NCBI RefSeq assembly: GCF_900113175.1 | Contig: NZ_FOOK01000007.1 | Coordinates: 1-64,000, forward strand | DNA: 64,000 nt | Origin: Planifilum fulgidum | GTDB taxonomy: Bacteria; Bacillota; Bacilli; Thermoactinomycetales; DSM-44946 | Reading direction: 5' to 3' | Part shown: positions 45,664-55,946 of the stretch, one piece after another | How the letters are laid out: each line of letters begins with the position of its first letter | How positions within the stretch are numbered: position 1 is the stretch's first letter | Notes under the pieces: generated by a model | Told to the model about the DNA's origin: nothing | What the model saw: the letters and a program-made list of their open reading frames with translations, nothing else | The model's database searches: none | Made by a program: the position numbers and the translations under genes

Positions 45664-45692
45664 GGGGCCCTTCCTGAAAGGGCCCCTTTTTT
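45664..45692 (+). terminator. Terminator of the ilv-leu operon
   Basis: GGGGCCCTT (45664-45672) pairs with AAGGGCCCC (45678-45686), followed by six T residues. Confidence 0.93.
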
Positions 45693-45831
45693 GTGGACGG
45701 ATTCTTCCTATATATAAGGTAGAAATCCGTCGAAAACGCCGATGGTCTCCGGCGGAAGCAATGATCGCCGTCACATCGATCGGATCCATTTTTCACGGAT
45801 TTGTGACCGCGATTCCGTTGGAGGATCCATG

Positions 45832-45840
45832 TGGTATACT
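45832..45840 (+). promoter_or_regulatory. Extended -10 promoter of the DUF420 gene
   Basis: TGGTATACT provides an extended -10 (TATACT 45835-45840) without a convincing -35, 39 bases before the gene. Confidence 0.5.
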
Positions 45841-45878
45841 ATGTTTTGACGGAATTCCTCCAAAAAGGTGAACGAATC

Positions 45879-46430
45879 ATGGAGAAGACCAATTATGAGA
45901 CGGAAAACGTCAGGCAGCGGAATTATACGCCTTGGGTGGTCACCCTGTCGATCGCCATCAATTTGATCGTGGCCATTTTGTTCTTCATGCCGAAGGCGGA
46001 CCGCTTCGATCACTGGGACCTCACCTTCCTGCCCATGTTGAATGCGATTTTCAACAGTTTTACCACGGTTTTTCTGCTGGCCGCTCTGTACTTCATCCGC
46101 CGGAAAAACGTGAAGCTGCACCGGCGGTTCATCCTGGCCGCCTTCGCCACGACGGCGCTGTTTCTGATCACATATCTGATCTACCATTCCTTGGCGGAAT
46201 CGACGCCATACGGCGGCGAAGGGGTGCTCAGGGCCGTCTATTATTTCATTTTGATCACTCATGTCGTTCTGGCGGCGGTGATCGTTCCCCTGGCCCTTTT
46301 CACCCTTGCCCGGGGGCTGAACATGCAGGTGGAGAAGCACCGCAAAATCGCCCGTTGGACCATGCCCCTGTGGCTCTACGTCAGCATTACCGGCGTTCTG
46401 GTGTATCTGATGATCTCACCCTATTACTGA
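45879..46430 (+). CDS. DUF420 membrane protein (CtaM/YozB-like)
   Basis: A 183-residue protein with about five transmembrane segments and conserved-looking histidines (KLHRRFILAAFATTALF, YLIYHSLAES, LITHVVLAAVIVPLAL, EKHRKIARWTMPLWLYVSITGVLVYLM). This is the DUF420 pattern; a staphylococcal member, CtaM, is needed for maturation of heme-copper oxidases. The same role here is possible but unproven. ATG 45879 has AAAGGTGAA upstream. It is monocistronic with its own terminator. Confidence 0.85.
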   Translation: MEKTNYETENVRQRNYTPWVVTLSIAINLIVAILFFMPKADRFDHWDLTFLPMLNAIFNSFTTVFLLAALYFIRRKNVKLHRRFILAAFATTALFLITYLIYHSLAESTPYGGEGVLRAVYYFILITHVVLAAVIVPLALFTLARGLNMQVEKHRKIARWTMPLWLYVSITGVLVYLMISPYY

Positions 46431-46443
46431 GAAAAGCGTTGGC

Positions 46444-46476
46444 GGGAGCGCGATCGCTGCGGCGCTCCCCTTTTTT
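46444..46476 (+). terminator. Terminator of the DUF420 gene
   Basis: GGGAGCGC (46444-46451) pairs with GCGCTCCC (46462-46469), followed by six T residues. Confidence 0.88.
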
Positions 46477-46600
46477 GGCCGCTTCATTTCATCCCCGGCT
46501 CCCCGCAAAGCTTCGCGTCCGGAGGAAGCCTTTTCCCGGTCGTCCGAGAATCCCGTTGTTGCCGCCATCGACCTGTTTCATCCAAATTTTCCATCAATTA

Positions 46601-46629
46601 TTGCATTAAATTTTCTTATAAAATATAAT
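46601..46629 (+). promoter_or_regulatory. Promoter of glpF-glpK
   Basis: TTGCAT (46601-46606) and TATAAT (46624-46629) with a 17-base spacer. The leader to glpF is about 80 bases; I could not find a GlpP-type antiterminator hairpin in it. Confidence 0.75.
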
Positions 46630-46716
46630 ATTTTGATGGAAGCGGATTTTTCTGTCGGACGAAAAGGCGTGGAGGATGCAACCTTTCGAGGACGATTGGG
46701 AAAGGGGAGTCGAAAG

Positions 46717-47550
46717 GTGAATCGGAACCTGTGGGGGCAATGCCTGTCCGAGTTTGTCGGCACGTTTATCCTGATTTTCATCGGGTGCGGTGCGGTGGCC
46801 GGATGGGTGCTGAATGAATTGTCCCTGGATTTGTGGGGGATCGCCTGCATCTGGGGAATGGCCGTCGCGATGGCGATCTACATTACCGGTCCGGTGTCGG
46901 GGACGCACATCAACCCGGCAGTCACCATCACCATGGCGGTTTTTCGCGGTTTTCCCTGGAAAAACGTGATTCCCTACATCGTCGCCCAGATGGCGGGGGC
47001 CTTCGCGGGTGCGGCCGTCGTCTATCTCTTTTACCGGCACGCGTTTGCGCAGTTTGAAGCCGGTCAAAACATTGTCCGGGGTTCGGCGGAAAGCGTGGTC
47101 ACCGCGAAGGTGTTCTCCACGTATCCGGCGCCTTACTTGTCCAACTGGGAAGCCTTCTTTGTCGAGTTCGCCATCACCGCCCTCCTGTTGATGGTGATCC
47201 TGGCCGTGGTCGATGAACGGAACCCGCTGCTGTCGGCGCTGAAAAATCTCGGGCCCTTGGTGATCGGGCTGACCATCGCGATGATCGGCGGATCCTTCGG
47301 CAGCCTGACGGGTTTTGCCCTGAATCCGGCGCGGGATTTCGGCCCCAAACTGTTTGCGGCGTTGGCGGGGTGGGACAGTATTGCCCTGCCCGGACCGGGC
47401 GCCTACTTCTGGGTTCCCTTGATCGCGCCCGTCCTCGGGGGTCTGTTCGGGGCGCTGGTGTATGACGGCGTGATCCGTCCGTTCCTTCAGCGGGAGGAGG
47501 AAGCGCCGGCGGTCCAGGCGGAGCGGAAACAGCGCCCGCTGGATGCGTGA
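46717..47550 (+). CDS. glpF: Glycerol uptake facilitator (aquaglyceroporin)
   Basis: A 277-residue MIP channel with six membrane segments and the two half-helix motifs HINPAVTITMAV and ALNPARDFGPK that line the pore. The second motif followed by Asp is typical of glycerol-conducting channels. GTG 46717 follows GGGGAG by seven bases. glpK follows 74 bases later, so glycerol entering through this channel is trapped as glycerol-3-phosphate. Some frames extend upstream without channel homology. Confidence 0.94.
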   Translation: MNRNLWGQCLSEFVGTFILIFIGCGAVAGWVLNELSLDLWGIACIWGMAVAMAIYITGPVSGTHINPAVTITMAVFRGFPWKNVIPYIVAQMAGAFAGAAVVYLFYRHAFAQFEAGQNIVRGSAESVVTAKVFSTYPAPYLSNWEAFFVEFAITALLLMVILAVVDERNPLLSALKNLGPLVIGLTIAMIGGSFGSLTGFALNPARDFGPKLFAALAGWDSIALPGPGAYFWVPLIAPVLGGLFGALVYDGVIRPFLQREEEAPAVQAERKQRPLDA

Positions 47551-47555
47551 AATGA

Positions 47556-49133
<1,578 letters not shown>

Positions 49134-49152
49134 GCCTTCCTGAACAAACGTG

Positions 49153-49199
49153 CCCCCTGAAGCCCAACAGGCTTTCTGCGAGGCTTTAGGGGGTTTTTT
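49153..49199 (+). terminator. Terminator of glpF-glpK
   Basis: CCCCCTGAAGCC (49153-49164) pairs with GGCTTTAGGGGG (49182-49193) with one wobble, followed by six T residues. The next 279 bases to galT contain no other supported feature; a weak promoter TTGATG/GATGAT lies at 49382-49410. Confidence 0.92.
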
Positions 49200-49478
49200 G
49201 TTTCCGGAGGCGTGCGCGACGCCGGGGATCGACCCGGTGTCCATCCGACAAATGTTTTCCATGAAAAGGAAGGGGCTTGTGTCCAGGGGATTCCCGAGGG
49301 CCGGACGGCGTGGGCCTTCGGCGAAAATGCCGGGGGGAATATCAGATTTGTTCGACTCACGCGTAAATTCCCAATGATCGATTGATGATCTCTTTTTCCT
49401 GTGAGATGATGGAATAGGGTACGGCTTTGCCGGACGGTCTTCGACGGCCAGGGAATTCAAGCGGGGGTGATTCATCCG

Positions 49479-50462
49479 GTGGAACTGCGCTACAATCCCC
49501 TTTTGGACGATTGGACGATGGTGGCTTCCAATCGGAAAGACCGGCCCCATCTGCCGGAGACGGATTGTCCCTTTTGTCCGGGATCGGGGAAAGTTCCGGA
49601 GGACTACGACGTTTACGCGTACGACAACGATTTTCCCGCGCTGATGCCGGATCCGCCGGAGCCCGATCCGGTGGGTTCTTCCCTCTACCGGACCCGCAAG
49701 GCGGTGGGCAAATGCGAAGTGATCCTTTATTCCCCCAGCCACACCGCCACCCTTCCGGAGCTTTCCGTGGATCACATCGAGAAGCTGGTCGATCTTTGGA
49801 CGGAACGCTTCGTCGAATTGGGCAAGGATCCGAGGCATCAATATGTGCTCATCTTTGAGAACCGGGGGAAGGAATGCGGGGTGACGATGTTCCATCCCCA
49901 CGGTCAAATCTACGCCTATTCCCACATGCCCCTGAAGATTCGCACCGAGCTGGAGAATTGCCGCAAATATTACGAGCGGAAGGGTTCCTGCCTCATTTGC
50001 GACATGAACCGGGAGGAGAGGACCTTCGGGGGAAGAATCATCGCCGAGAACGACCATTTTGTCGCTTATCTTCCCTTTTTCACCGATTATCCCTACGGTG
50101 TGTTCATCGTCAGCAACAGCCACAAAACCGCCCTCAGCGATTTTGACCGGGCGGAGAGGCGCAGCCTGGCGGATATGCTGCAAAAGGTGACCGGGGCGAT
50201 GGACAACCTGTTTGACAGGCTGTTTCCCTACATGATGGTCCTGCACCAGCGTCCCGTCAACGGGGAGGATGTGGAGGACTACTATCACTTTCATATCGAG
50301 TTTTATCCTCCCCTTAGGGAAGCGGACAAAATCAAATATTACGCCTCTTCGGAGATGGGCGCCTGGGCGGCGTGCAACCCCCATTCCGTCGAGGAATGCG
50401 CGGAGCGGTTGCGCGAAGCGTACCGCCGCTTTGTGCGGCAGGGGAGGCGGGGGATCCGATGA
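49479..50462 (+). CDS. galT: Galactose-1-phosphate uridylyltransferase
   Basis: GalT (327 residues) exchanges UMP between UDP-glucose and galactose-1-phosphate in the Leloir pathway. It is the class I histidine-triad type: the active-site FHPHGQIYAY supplies the nucleophilic His, with CPFCPG and CLIC cysteine pairs for metal and YYHFHIEFYPP near the end. GTG 49479 lies just after GGGGGTGAT; GTG 49467 would overlap the ribosome-binding site. Its stop overlaps galK by four bases. The order galT-galK-galE forms a compact operon. Confidence 0.95.
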   Translation: MELRYNPLLDDWTMVASNRKDRPHLPETDCPFCPGSGKVPEDYDVYAYDNDFPALMPDPPEPDPVGSSLYRTRKAVGKCEVILYSPSHTATLPELSVDHIEKLVDLWTERFVELGKDPRHQYVLIFENRGKECGVTMFHPHGQIYAYSHMPLKIRTELENCRKYYERKGSCLICDMNREERTFGGRIIAENDHFVAYLPFFTDYPYGVFIVSNSHKTALSDFDRAERRSLADMLQKVTGAMDNLFDRLFPYMMVLHQRPVNGEDVEDYYHFHIEFYPPLREADKIKYYASSEMGAWAACNPHSVEECAERLREAYRRFVRQGRRGIR

Positions 50463-51634
50463 AGCGCGTGGAGGATTTGGAACGGGAATTTGGCCGCCTC
50501 TACGGCGCCGAGCCCGAACGGGTGTTTTTCGCGCCGGGCAGGGTGAATCTCATCGGGGAACACACCGATTACAACGGCGGGCACGTCTTTCCCGCCGCCC
50601 TCACCTTCGGCACCCTCGTGGCGGTCCGGGCCCGGAAGGACGGCCGTTTCCGCCTGGCCTCCCGCCAATTTGCGAACCGGGTGGAGGTGGGGGTGGGGGA
50701 TGTGGTTTACCGAAAGGAAGACGGATGGGCCAATTTCCCCAAAGGGGTGCTGCACCAGTTCCTCGCATGCGGCGTTCATCTTTCCGGGTGCGACATGCTG
50801 TTCGACGGGGATGTTCCCCTGGGAGCGGGACTTTCCTCCTCCGCCTCCATCGAGCTGGCGGCGGCGACGGCCATTGCCGCCGTGAGCGGCCTCTCCTGGC
50901 CGATGATCCGATTGGTCCAGCTGGTCCAGCAGGCGGAAAATCAATTTGTCGGCGTCAAGTGCGGAATCATGGATCCGTTCGCTTCCGGCATGGGAAAGGC
51001 GGACCACGCCATCCTCCTTCATTGCGACACGCTCGACTACCGGCATGTCCCCTTGCGGCTGGGGGATTATCGCCTCGTCATCGTTCACACCAACAAGTCG
51101 CGGGGGCTGGCCGGCTCCAAATACAACGAGCGCCGGCAGGAGTGCGAAGCCGGGCTGCGGGAGCTGCAGCGGGCGCTTCCCGGTGTGAAGTCCCTGGGGG
51201 AGGTGCGCCCGGAAGAATGGGAGCGGGTGCAGGGGAGGGTATCCTCCGAGCGGTTGCGCAGGCGGATCCGGCACGTGGTGACGGAAAACGACCGGGTGCT
51301 GCGGTCCGCGGAAGCCCTCGAATCGGGAGACCTGCCTGCCTTTGGCCGGCTGATGAGAGAATCTCACCTCTCCCTCCAAAGGGATTACGAGGTGACCGGC
51401 CCGGAGCTGGATGCCCTCTTCGACGAGGCGATCCGGGTGGAAGGATGCATCGGGGCGCGGATGACCGGAGCCGGATTCGGCGGCTGCACGGTGAACCTGG
51501 TGCACCGGGATGCGCTGGAGGAGTTCCGGAGGCGCGTGGAGGAAGGATACCGCCGCCGGACCGGATTGACCCCTCGTTTCTACTGCCCGGGCATCGGCGA
51601 CGGAGCGAGAGAGATTCACAGGGGGGAAAAGTGA
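50459..51634 (+). CDS. galK: Galactokinase
   Basis: The 391-residue GHMP kinase phosphorylates galactose at C1. It begins with FFAPGRVNLIGEHTDYNGGHVFP (galactose-binding signature), followed by the ATP loop VPLGAGLSSSASIELAAA and GARMTGAGFGGCTVNLVH near the C-terminus. ATG 50459 overlaps the galT stop (ATGA) with GGGGAGGCGGGGG upstream, and the stop TGA shares one base with galE's ATG, so all three genes are coupled. Confidence 0.96.
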   Translation: MKRVEDLEREFGRLYGAEPERVFFAPGRVNLIGEHTDYNGGHVFPAALTFGTLVAVRARKDGRFRLASRQFANRVEVGVGDVVYRKEDGWANFPKGVLHQFLACGVHLSGCDMLFDGDVPLGAGLSSSASIELAAATAIAAVSGLSWPMIRLVQLVQQAENQFVGVKCGIMDPFASGMGKADHAILLHCDTLDYRHVPLRLGDYRLVIVHTNKSRGLAGSKYNERRQECEAGLRELQRALPGVKSLGEVRPEEWERVQGRVSSERLRRRIRHVVTENDRVLRSAEALESGDLPAFGRLMRESHLSLQRDYEVTGPELDALFDEAIRVEGCIGARMTGAGFGGCTVNLVHRDALEEFRRRVEEGYRRRTGLTPRFYCPGIGDGAREIHRGEK

Positions 51635-52635
51635 TGGCGGTTCTCGTCACCGGCGGAGCGGGATACATCGGCAGCCACACGGTGTTGGAACTGGCGGAGC
51701 GGGGAGAAGAGGTGGTGGTCCTGGACAACCTCCGAACGGGGCACAGGGAGGCGGTTCGTGTCTCCTCTTTTTACCGGGGGGACGTGGGCGACGAAGCCCT
51801 GCTGGACCGGATCTTTCGGGAGCGGGAGATCGAAGCGGTGATCCATTTCGCCGCCTGTTCGCTGGTGGGGGAGAGCGGCAGGGACCCTCTTCTTTACTAT
51901 GAAAACAATGTGGGGGGAACTTTGCGCCTGCTTAAGAAGATGGTTGAACACGGCGTGAAGAAACTCGTCTTCTCCTCGACGGCGGCGGTCTACGGCGAGC
52001 CGGAAAGGACGCCCATTTCGGAGGAGGATCCGACGAATCCCACCAATCCTTACGGGGAAACCAAACTGGCCATCGAGAGGATGCTGAAGTGGTGCGACCG
52101 GGCCTACGGAGTGAAGGCCGTTTCCCTGCGCTATTTCAATGCCGCCGGCGCCCATCCCTCGGGCGAGCTGGGGGAGGATCACGATCCGGAGACCCACCTG
52201 ATTCCCATCGTGTTGCAGGCGGCGCTGGGAAAGCGGGAATGCGTCCATGTATACGGGGATGATTATCCCACCCGGGACGGGACCTGCATCCGGGATTTCG
52301 TTCACGTGACGGATCTGGCCCACGCCCACTGGTTGTCCCTCGAAAAATTGCGCCGGGACGGAGAGGGAGGGGTTTACAACCTGGGCAACGGGGCGGGATT
52401 TTCCGTCCGCGAAGTGATCGAGACGGCCCGTCAGGTGACCGGCCGCCCCATCCCCGAAAAGAGGGCCCCCCGGCGGCCGGGGGATCCGGCGATCCTGGTG
52501 GCTTCCGCCGAGAAGGCCCGGCGGGAGTTGGGCTGGACTCCCCGATATTCCAGGCTGGAAGAGATTCTGGAGACGGCCTGGAACTGGCACCGACGTCACC
52601 CCCACGGTTTTCGGACGAAGGCGCAGGAAGTGTAA
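51634..52635 (+). CDS. galE: UDP-glucose 4-epimerase
   Basis: GalE (333 residues) interconverts UDP-galactose and UDP-glucose. It has the NAD loop VTGGAGYIGSHTVLELA, FSSTAAVYGEPE with the catalytic Ser/Thr, NPYGETKLAIE with the YxxxK pair, and LRYFNAAGAHPSG. ATG 51634 follows GGGGGGAAAAG and overlaps the galK stop by one base. A long frame that continues upstream through galK is a shadow. A strong terminator ends the operon. Confidence 0.97.
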   Translation: MAVLVTGGAGYIGSHTVLELAERGEEVVVLDNLRTGHREAVRVSSFYRGDVGDEALLDRIFREREIEAVIHFAACSLVGESGRDPLLYYENNVGGTLRLLKKMVEHGVKKLVFSSTAAVYGEPERTPISEEDPTNPTNPYGETKLAIERMLKWCDRAYGVKAVSLRYFNAAGAHPSGELGEDHDPETHLIPIVLQAALGKRECVHVYGDDYPTRDGTCIRDFVHVTDLAHAHWLSLEKLRRDGEGGVYNLGNGAGFSVREVIETARQVTGRPIPEKRAPRRPGDPAILVASAEKARRELGWTPRYSRLEEILETAWNWHRRHPHGFRTKAQEV

Positions 52636-52647
52636 AGCTGGGTGGAA

Positions 52648-52678
52648 AAGCGCCCCTGCTTCGGCAGGGGCGCTTTTT
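52648..52678. terminator. Terminator of galTKE, possibly bidirectional
   Basis: AAGCGCCCCTGC (52648-52659) pairs with GCAGGGGCGCTT (52664-52675) around a TTCG tetraloop, with T residues on the plus side and the converging CBS gene ending nearby. Confidence 0.93.
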
Positions 52679-52709
52679 GGGGATAACGACCGATCGATGA
52701 TTGCCGCCT

Positions 52710-53375
52710 TCAGGATTTCTCCGCTTCTTCGGCGGGTTTCACTTCTTTCACATCCAGGACGCGGAAGCCCTTCTTTTCCAGCTCTTGTCGGATTTTTTCC
52801 GTGTGGGGGGTCGGTTCGATTTTCAGAAGGATCCGCCGTCCCACCGCGTCTCCGGCGTCGAAGGTGACGACGGTGATGATATTGACGTCAAAGGGTTTGA
52901 CGCATTCCATGATCTGTTCCAATTCGTGGGGAGCGTCGACCAGGACGCCCAGGAGAAATCGGACGCCGGGAATGCCTTGACCGTAGGTGGTGGTCAGGAC
53001 GGCTTCGATATCGCTGATCTTGACGATGCCCAAAAAGGTGAAACCGTCTTCATCCACCACGGGCACAAAGGGATGGTAGACGATGACGGGGAAGGTGGCC
53101 TCAAAATCGCTGTCGACGGTAATGGGATCGATCAGGTAGAGGGCGTCGGAGACCTTGTAATCCTTGAGAGTCTCCAGGTTTTTGACGCCTTCTTCCACCA
53201 ACGCCTTGAAAATATAGCGGTATCCGGTGATCCCGAGAAACAGGCCCTTGTCATCCACCACCGGCACGGAATCCAAGCCGTTTTTCTGAAGAATCTCCAG
53301 GGTTTCCTGCAGACTGATGTCGGGGGTGACGGTCACAATCTCTTCCCGGGGCGTCAAACAATTGCGGATGAACAT
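52710..53375 (-). CDS. CBS-domain protein with C-terminal ACT-like domain (AcuB-like)
   Basis: A 221-residue cytoplasmic protein with two CBS domains (residues about 7-60 and 77-130; DSVPVVDDKGLFLGITGYRYIF and FVPVVDEDGFTFLGIVKISDIE) and a C-terminal domain (residues 140-210) of ACT-like beta-alpha pattern. CBS pairs bind adenine nucleotides, and this layout resembles Bacillus AcuB, but neighbouring acu genes are absent, so the role is open. ATG 53375 follows GGGAGGAG. Confidence 0.8.
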   Translation of the reverse strand: MFIRNCLTPREEIVTVTPDISLQETLEILQKNGLDSVPVVDDKGLFLGITGYRYIFKALVEEGVKNLETLKDYKVSDALYLIDPITVDSDFEATFPVIVYHPFVPVVDEDGFTFLGIVKISDIEAVLTTTYGQGIPGVRFLLGVLVDAPHELEQIMECVKPFDVNIITVVTFDAGDAVGRRILLKIEPTPHTEKIRQELEKKGFRVLDVKEVKPAEEAEKS

Positions 53376-53582
53376 GACAGCTCCTCCCTTGTCGCAATCG
53401 ATCGATTATCAGGACGATACTCTATTCTCCCCGTCCGGAAGAAAATCCTTCCTCCGAATGGAGGGAAGGGGCGGGGATGCCCGAAAACGGAAAGGGAGGC
53501 GCAAAACCAATAACCAAACGGGGGCCATCCCACCGCATTTCCCATTCTGTTTCAGATGGACCGGGGTGCTCCGCCTTTTCCG

Positions 53583-54294
53583 CTATTCCACTCTCCTTTG
53601 AAAGGATCTGTACAACCCCCACAAAATTCCTCCGTGCATCATCAATCCGGGAACGAACCAGGCCAGCGTTTTCTTCGCGATAAGCACTCTTGCGGGCCAG
53701 AAGGTGGGAAAAACCGGCATCAGGAGCTGCCAAGGCCACGGCAGGAAATGAAGCGCGAGGGGAGTGAACACCAGGATTCCCGCTCCCTTGGTCAAGGCCA
53801 ACCCCTCCACCTTGTTGGCGGAAAAAAGCCGCCAACAACAAGGCCAGCATCGGAGCTTCCATCGTCCAAGGCAGCGAGCCGGCCAAGCCTTTGACGGCAT
53901 CGACAGGGATCAGGCCGGCGAAGTTGACGATGAGAAACAGATAGATCCAGGTCAACAAAACCGGGGTGAACAGACGGATCCGCAAATAGCCTGATTTCAT
54001 GAGGGGCGTCACGGCAAACAGCGGGATCAGGTTTTCATCCCGTTCCTGCAGCATCAAAAGGCCGGCAACCAGCCCCGTGATGAACGGTATCAGTTGGAGG
54101 ACGACGGCTTGGATCAGTCCGTGGAAGGGTGTGAGGTCAAAGGCGAACACCCTTTCCAGCCACCCTGTGGCAGCGGGAGTGCCCAAACGAAAGAGAAGCG
54201 TCAATAGCAAGGGACCGGCAGCGGCCGGAAACAACAGCGGGTCGCGAAGAATGTTTTTCAGGTCGGCATGAAGCAGAAAACACACCCTTTTCAC
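53583..54294 (-). pseudogene. ABC-2 exporter permease pseudogene (frameshifted)
   Basis: Starting at GTG 54294 the frame encodes a membrane protein (FLLHADLKNILRDPLLFPA, several hydrophobic helices, GLVAGLLMLQERDENLIPLFAVTPL) typical of fluoroquinolone-type ABC-2 permeases. Near 53820 the frame is lost and the sequence continues in another phase (SANKVEGLALTKGAGILVFTPLALHF to GILWGLYRSFQRRVE). The two parts fit as one protein of about 240 residues, so the gene is broken by a frameshift. The frameshift could also be a sequencing error, though the neighbouring gene is also damaged. Confidence 0.7.
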
Positions 54295-54760
54295 TGCGCT
54301 TCCTTCTTTCCCGTGATCTCTTTTTGAACGGACCATTTTGCCCAGACGTAAGCCAGGATCGACCATCCCGCCAAATTGCCCAAGAGAGCAAGGCCTTCAG
54401 CCGTTTCCAACGGACGGAAGGGGGATTCGATCAAGACGCAGCGATGCGCCGGCGGGAAACAGGAAATCGATCGGGATGTCGCGGAAATGGAGAGACCCAA
54501 GAACGGAAGGCAGAAGGATCAGGGCCGCAGGGCTTGATACCAGAAAATATCCGCCCAGTGTCCGGCAACGGATGGCCACACCGAGGCCGAAGAGAGTGAA
54601 AAAGACGGAGGTGCACCAGATTCCGGGAAGAAACCAAACGGACAACCGGTCCCATCCAAAGGCGGCCAGATGGATCGCCAGGCTGGACAGCACGGACAGG
54701 AGGGGGAGACCGGTAGGCGCGGCGGACGAGAAGAAGATCAGGGCGGTTTCAACCGGGGAA
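54291..54760 (-). pseudogene. Second ABC-2 exporter permease pseudogene (truncated, frameshifted)
   Basis: A minus-strand fragment reads [20 protein letters not shown], then [28 protein letters not shown] and [14 protein letters not shown], and after a shift near 54430 continues [24 protein letters not shown] to a stop overlapping the next permease start (GTGA). This is the C-terminal half of an ABC-2 permease; the N-terminal half and any ATPase gene upstream are missing. With the adjacent frameshifted permease it forms the remains of one exporter operon. Confidence 0.65.
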
Positions 54761-54919
54761 AACCGGCATGGTTTTCACCACCGGGTGATCCCTTTACCGG
54801 CGTTTCCGTCATCCGGCGGGCAAAATTTCCGGCAAATTCGGAAAATCGTTTGGGCGTCCTTTTCAGCGGGAATAAAACCCCGTACCATCCTACAGACGGT
54901 TATCGGGAGGCGATTACAT

Positions 54920-55750
54920 ATGGCTCAACACATCTCGGACGCGACGGTGCTTGCCAACGGCGTCAACATGCCCTGGCTGGGACTCGGCGTATACAAGGCG
55001 AAGGAAGGGGAAGAGGTGGAACAGGCGGTGAAGGCGGCGCTTCGGATCGGTTACCGGAGCATCGACACGGCCGCCTTCTACGGCAATGAGGAAGGGGTCG
55101 GCCGGGCGGTCCGGGAGTCCGGAATTCCCCGCGAGGAAATCTTCATCACGACCAAGGTCTGGAATTCGGACCAGGGATACGAGCGGACGCTGGCCGCCTT
55201 TGAGGCCAGTCTCCAGCGGCTGGGGATGGAGTATGTGGACCTGTATCTGATTCACTGGCCGGTCAAAGGGAAATACAAGGAAACCTGGAGGGCGCTGGAG
55301 ACCCTTTACAAGGAAGGGAAGGCGCGGGCGATCGGAGTGAGCAACTTTCAGGTCCATCACCTGGAAGACCTGATGGCCGATGCGGAAATCAAGCCGATGG
55401 TGAACCAGGTGGAGTTCCACCCGTTCCTGACTCAGGAGAAACTCCGGGATTTTTGCCGGAGGGAGGGCATCCAGCTGGAGGCGTGGAGCCCGCTGATGCG
55501 GGGAGAGGTGGTGAACGTTCCGGAGATCGTGGAATTGGCGGAAAAATACGGGAAAACGCCGGCCCAGATCGTGCTGCGCTGGGATCTCCAGCACGGCGTC
55601 GTCACCATCCCCAAATCGGTGCGGGAAGCGCGAATCCGGGAAAACGCCGACCTGTTCGATTTCGAACTGTCGGCGGAGGACATGGCGAAATTGGATGCAT
55701 TGAACCGGAACCACCGCTTCGGACCGGATCCGGACAACTTCAACTTTTGA
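54920..55750 (+). CDS. Aldo/keto reductase (AKR5-like, YvgN family)
   Basis: A 276-residue TIM-barrel oxidoreductase, the usual length. The catalytic tetrad is visible: Asp in [11 protein letters not shown] with Tyr, Lys in FITTKVWN and His in YLIHWPVKG; the NADPH-binding [14 protein letters not shown] is near the end. It likely reduces aldehydes such as methylglyoxal, as Bacillus YvgN does, but the substrate cannot be read. ATG 54920 is nine bases after TCGGGAGG. Confidence 0.92.
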   Translation: MAQHISDATVLANGVNMPWLGLGVYKAKEGEEVEQAVKAALRIGYRSIDTAAFYGNEEGVGRAVRESGIPREEIFITTKVWNSDQGYERTLAAFEASLQRLGMEYVDLYLIHWPVKGKYKETWRALETLYKEGKARAIGVSNFQVHHLEDLMADAEIKPMVNQVEFHPFLTQEKLRDFCRREGIQLEAWSPLMRGEVVNVPEIVELAEKYGKTPAQIVLRWDLQHGVVTIPKSVREARIRENADLFDFELSAEDMAKLDALNRNHRFGPDPDNFNF

Positions 55751-55774
55751 GCGGCAAACGCCTGCAAAGGCAAG

Positions 55775-55807
55775 ACGGCCACCCGTCGATCGACGGGTGG
55801 CCGTTTC
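55775..55807. terminator. Terminator between convergent genes
   Basis: ACGGCCACCCGTCG (55775-55788) is complementary to CGACGGGTGGCCGT (55791-55804), with a TTTCTT tail on the plus side. It can serve both the reductase and the converging transporter gene. Confidence 0.88.
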
Positions 55808-55946
55808 TTGGACTTCAAAACCTTGAAGCCGGGGGGCGATTTTCGTCTCGTCTCCACGAAGTGGCGGGTCGACGAAACATCGCCTCTTTCTTGACATTTT
55901 GACAAGATCCTGAGGCCGTCCGGTCGTGGCTTCCCTGGAAATCTGA

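Noticed and set aside
46630-46716. GlpP-type antiterminator in front of glpF
   Set aside because: No terminator hairpin with T-run is present between the promoter and glpF.
50269-52635. 788-codon plus-strand frame running through galK into galE
   Set aside because: Only the last 333 codons are galE; the upstream part is galK read in the wrong phase.
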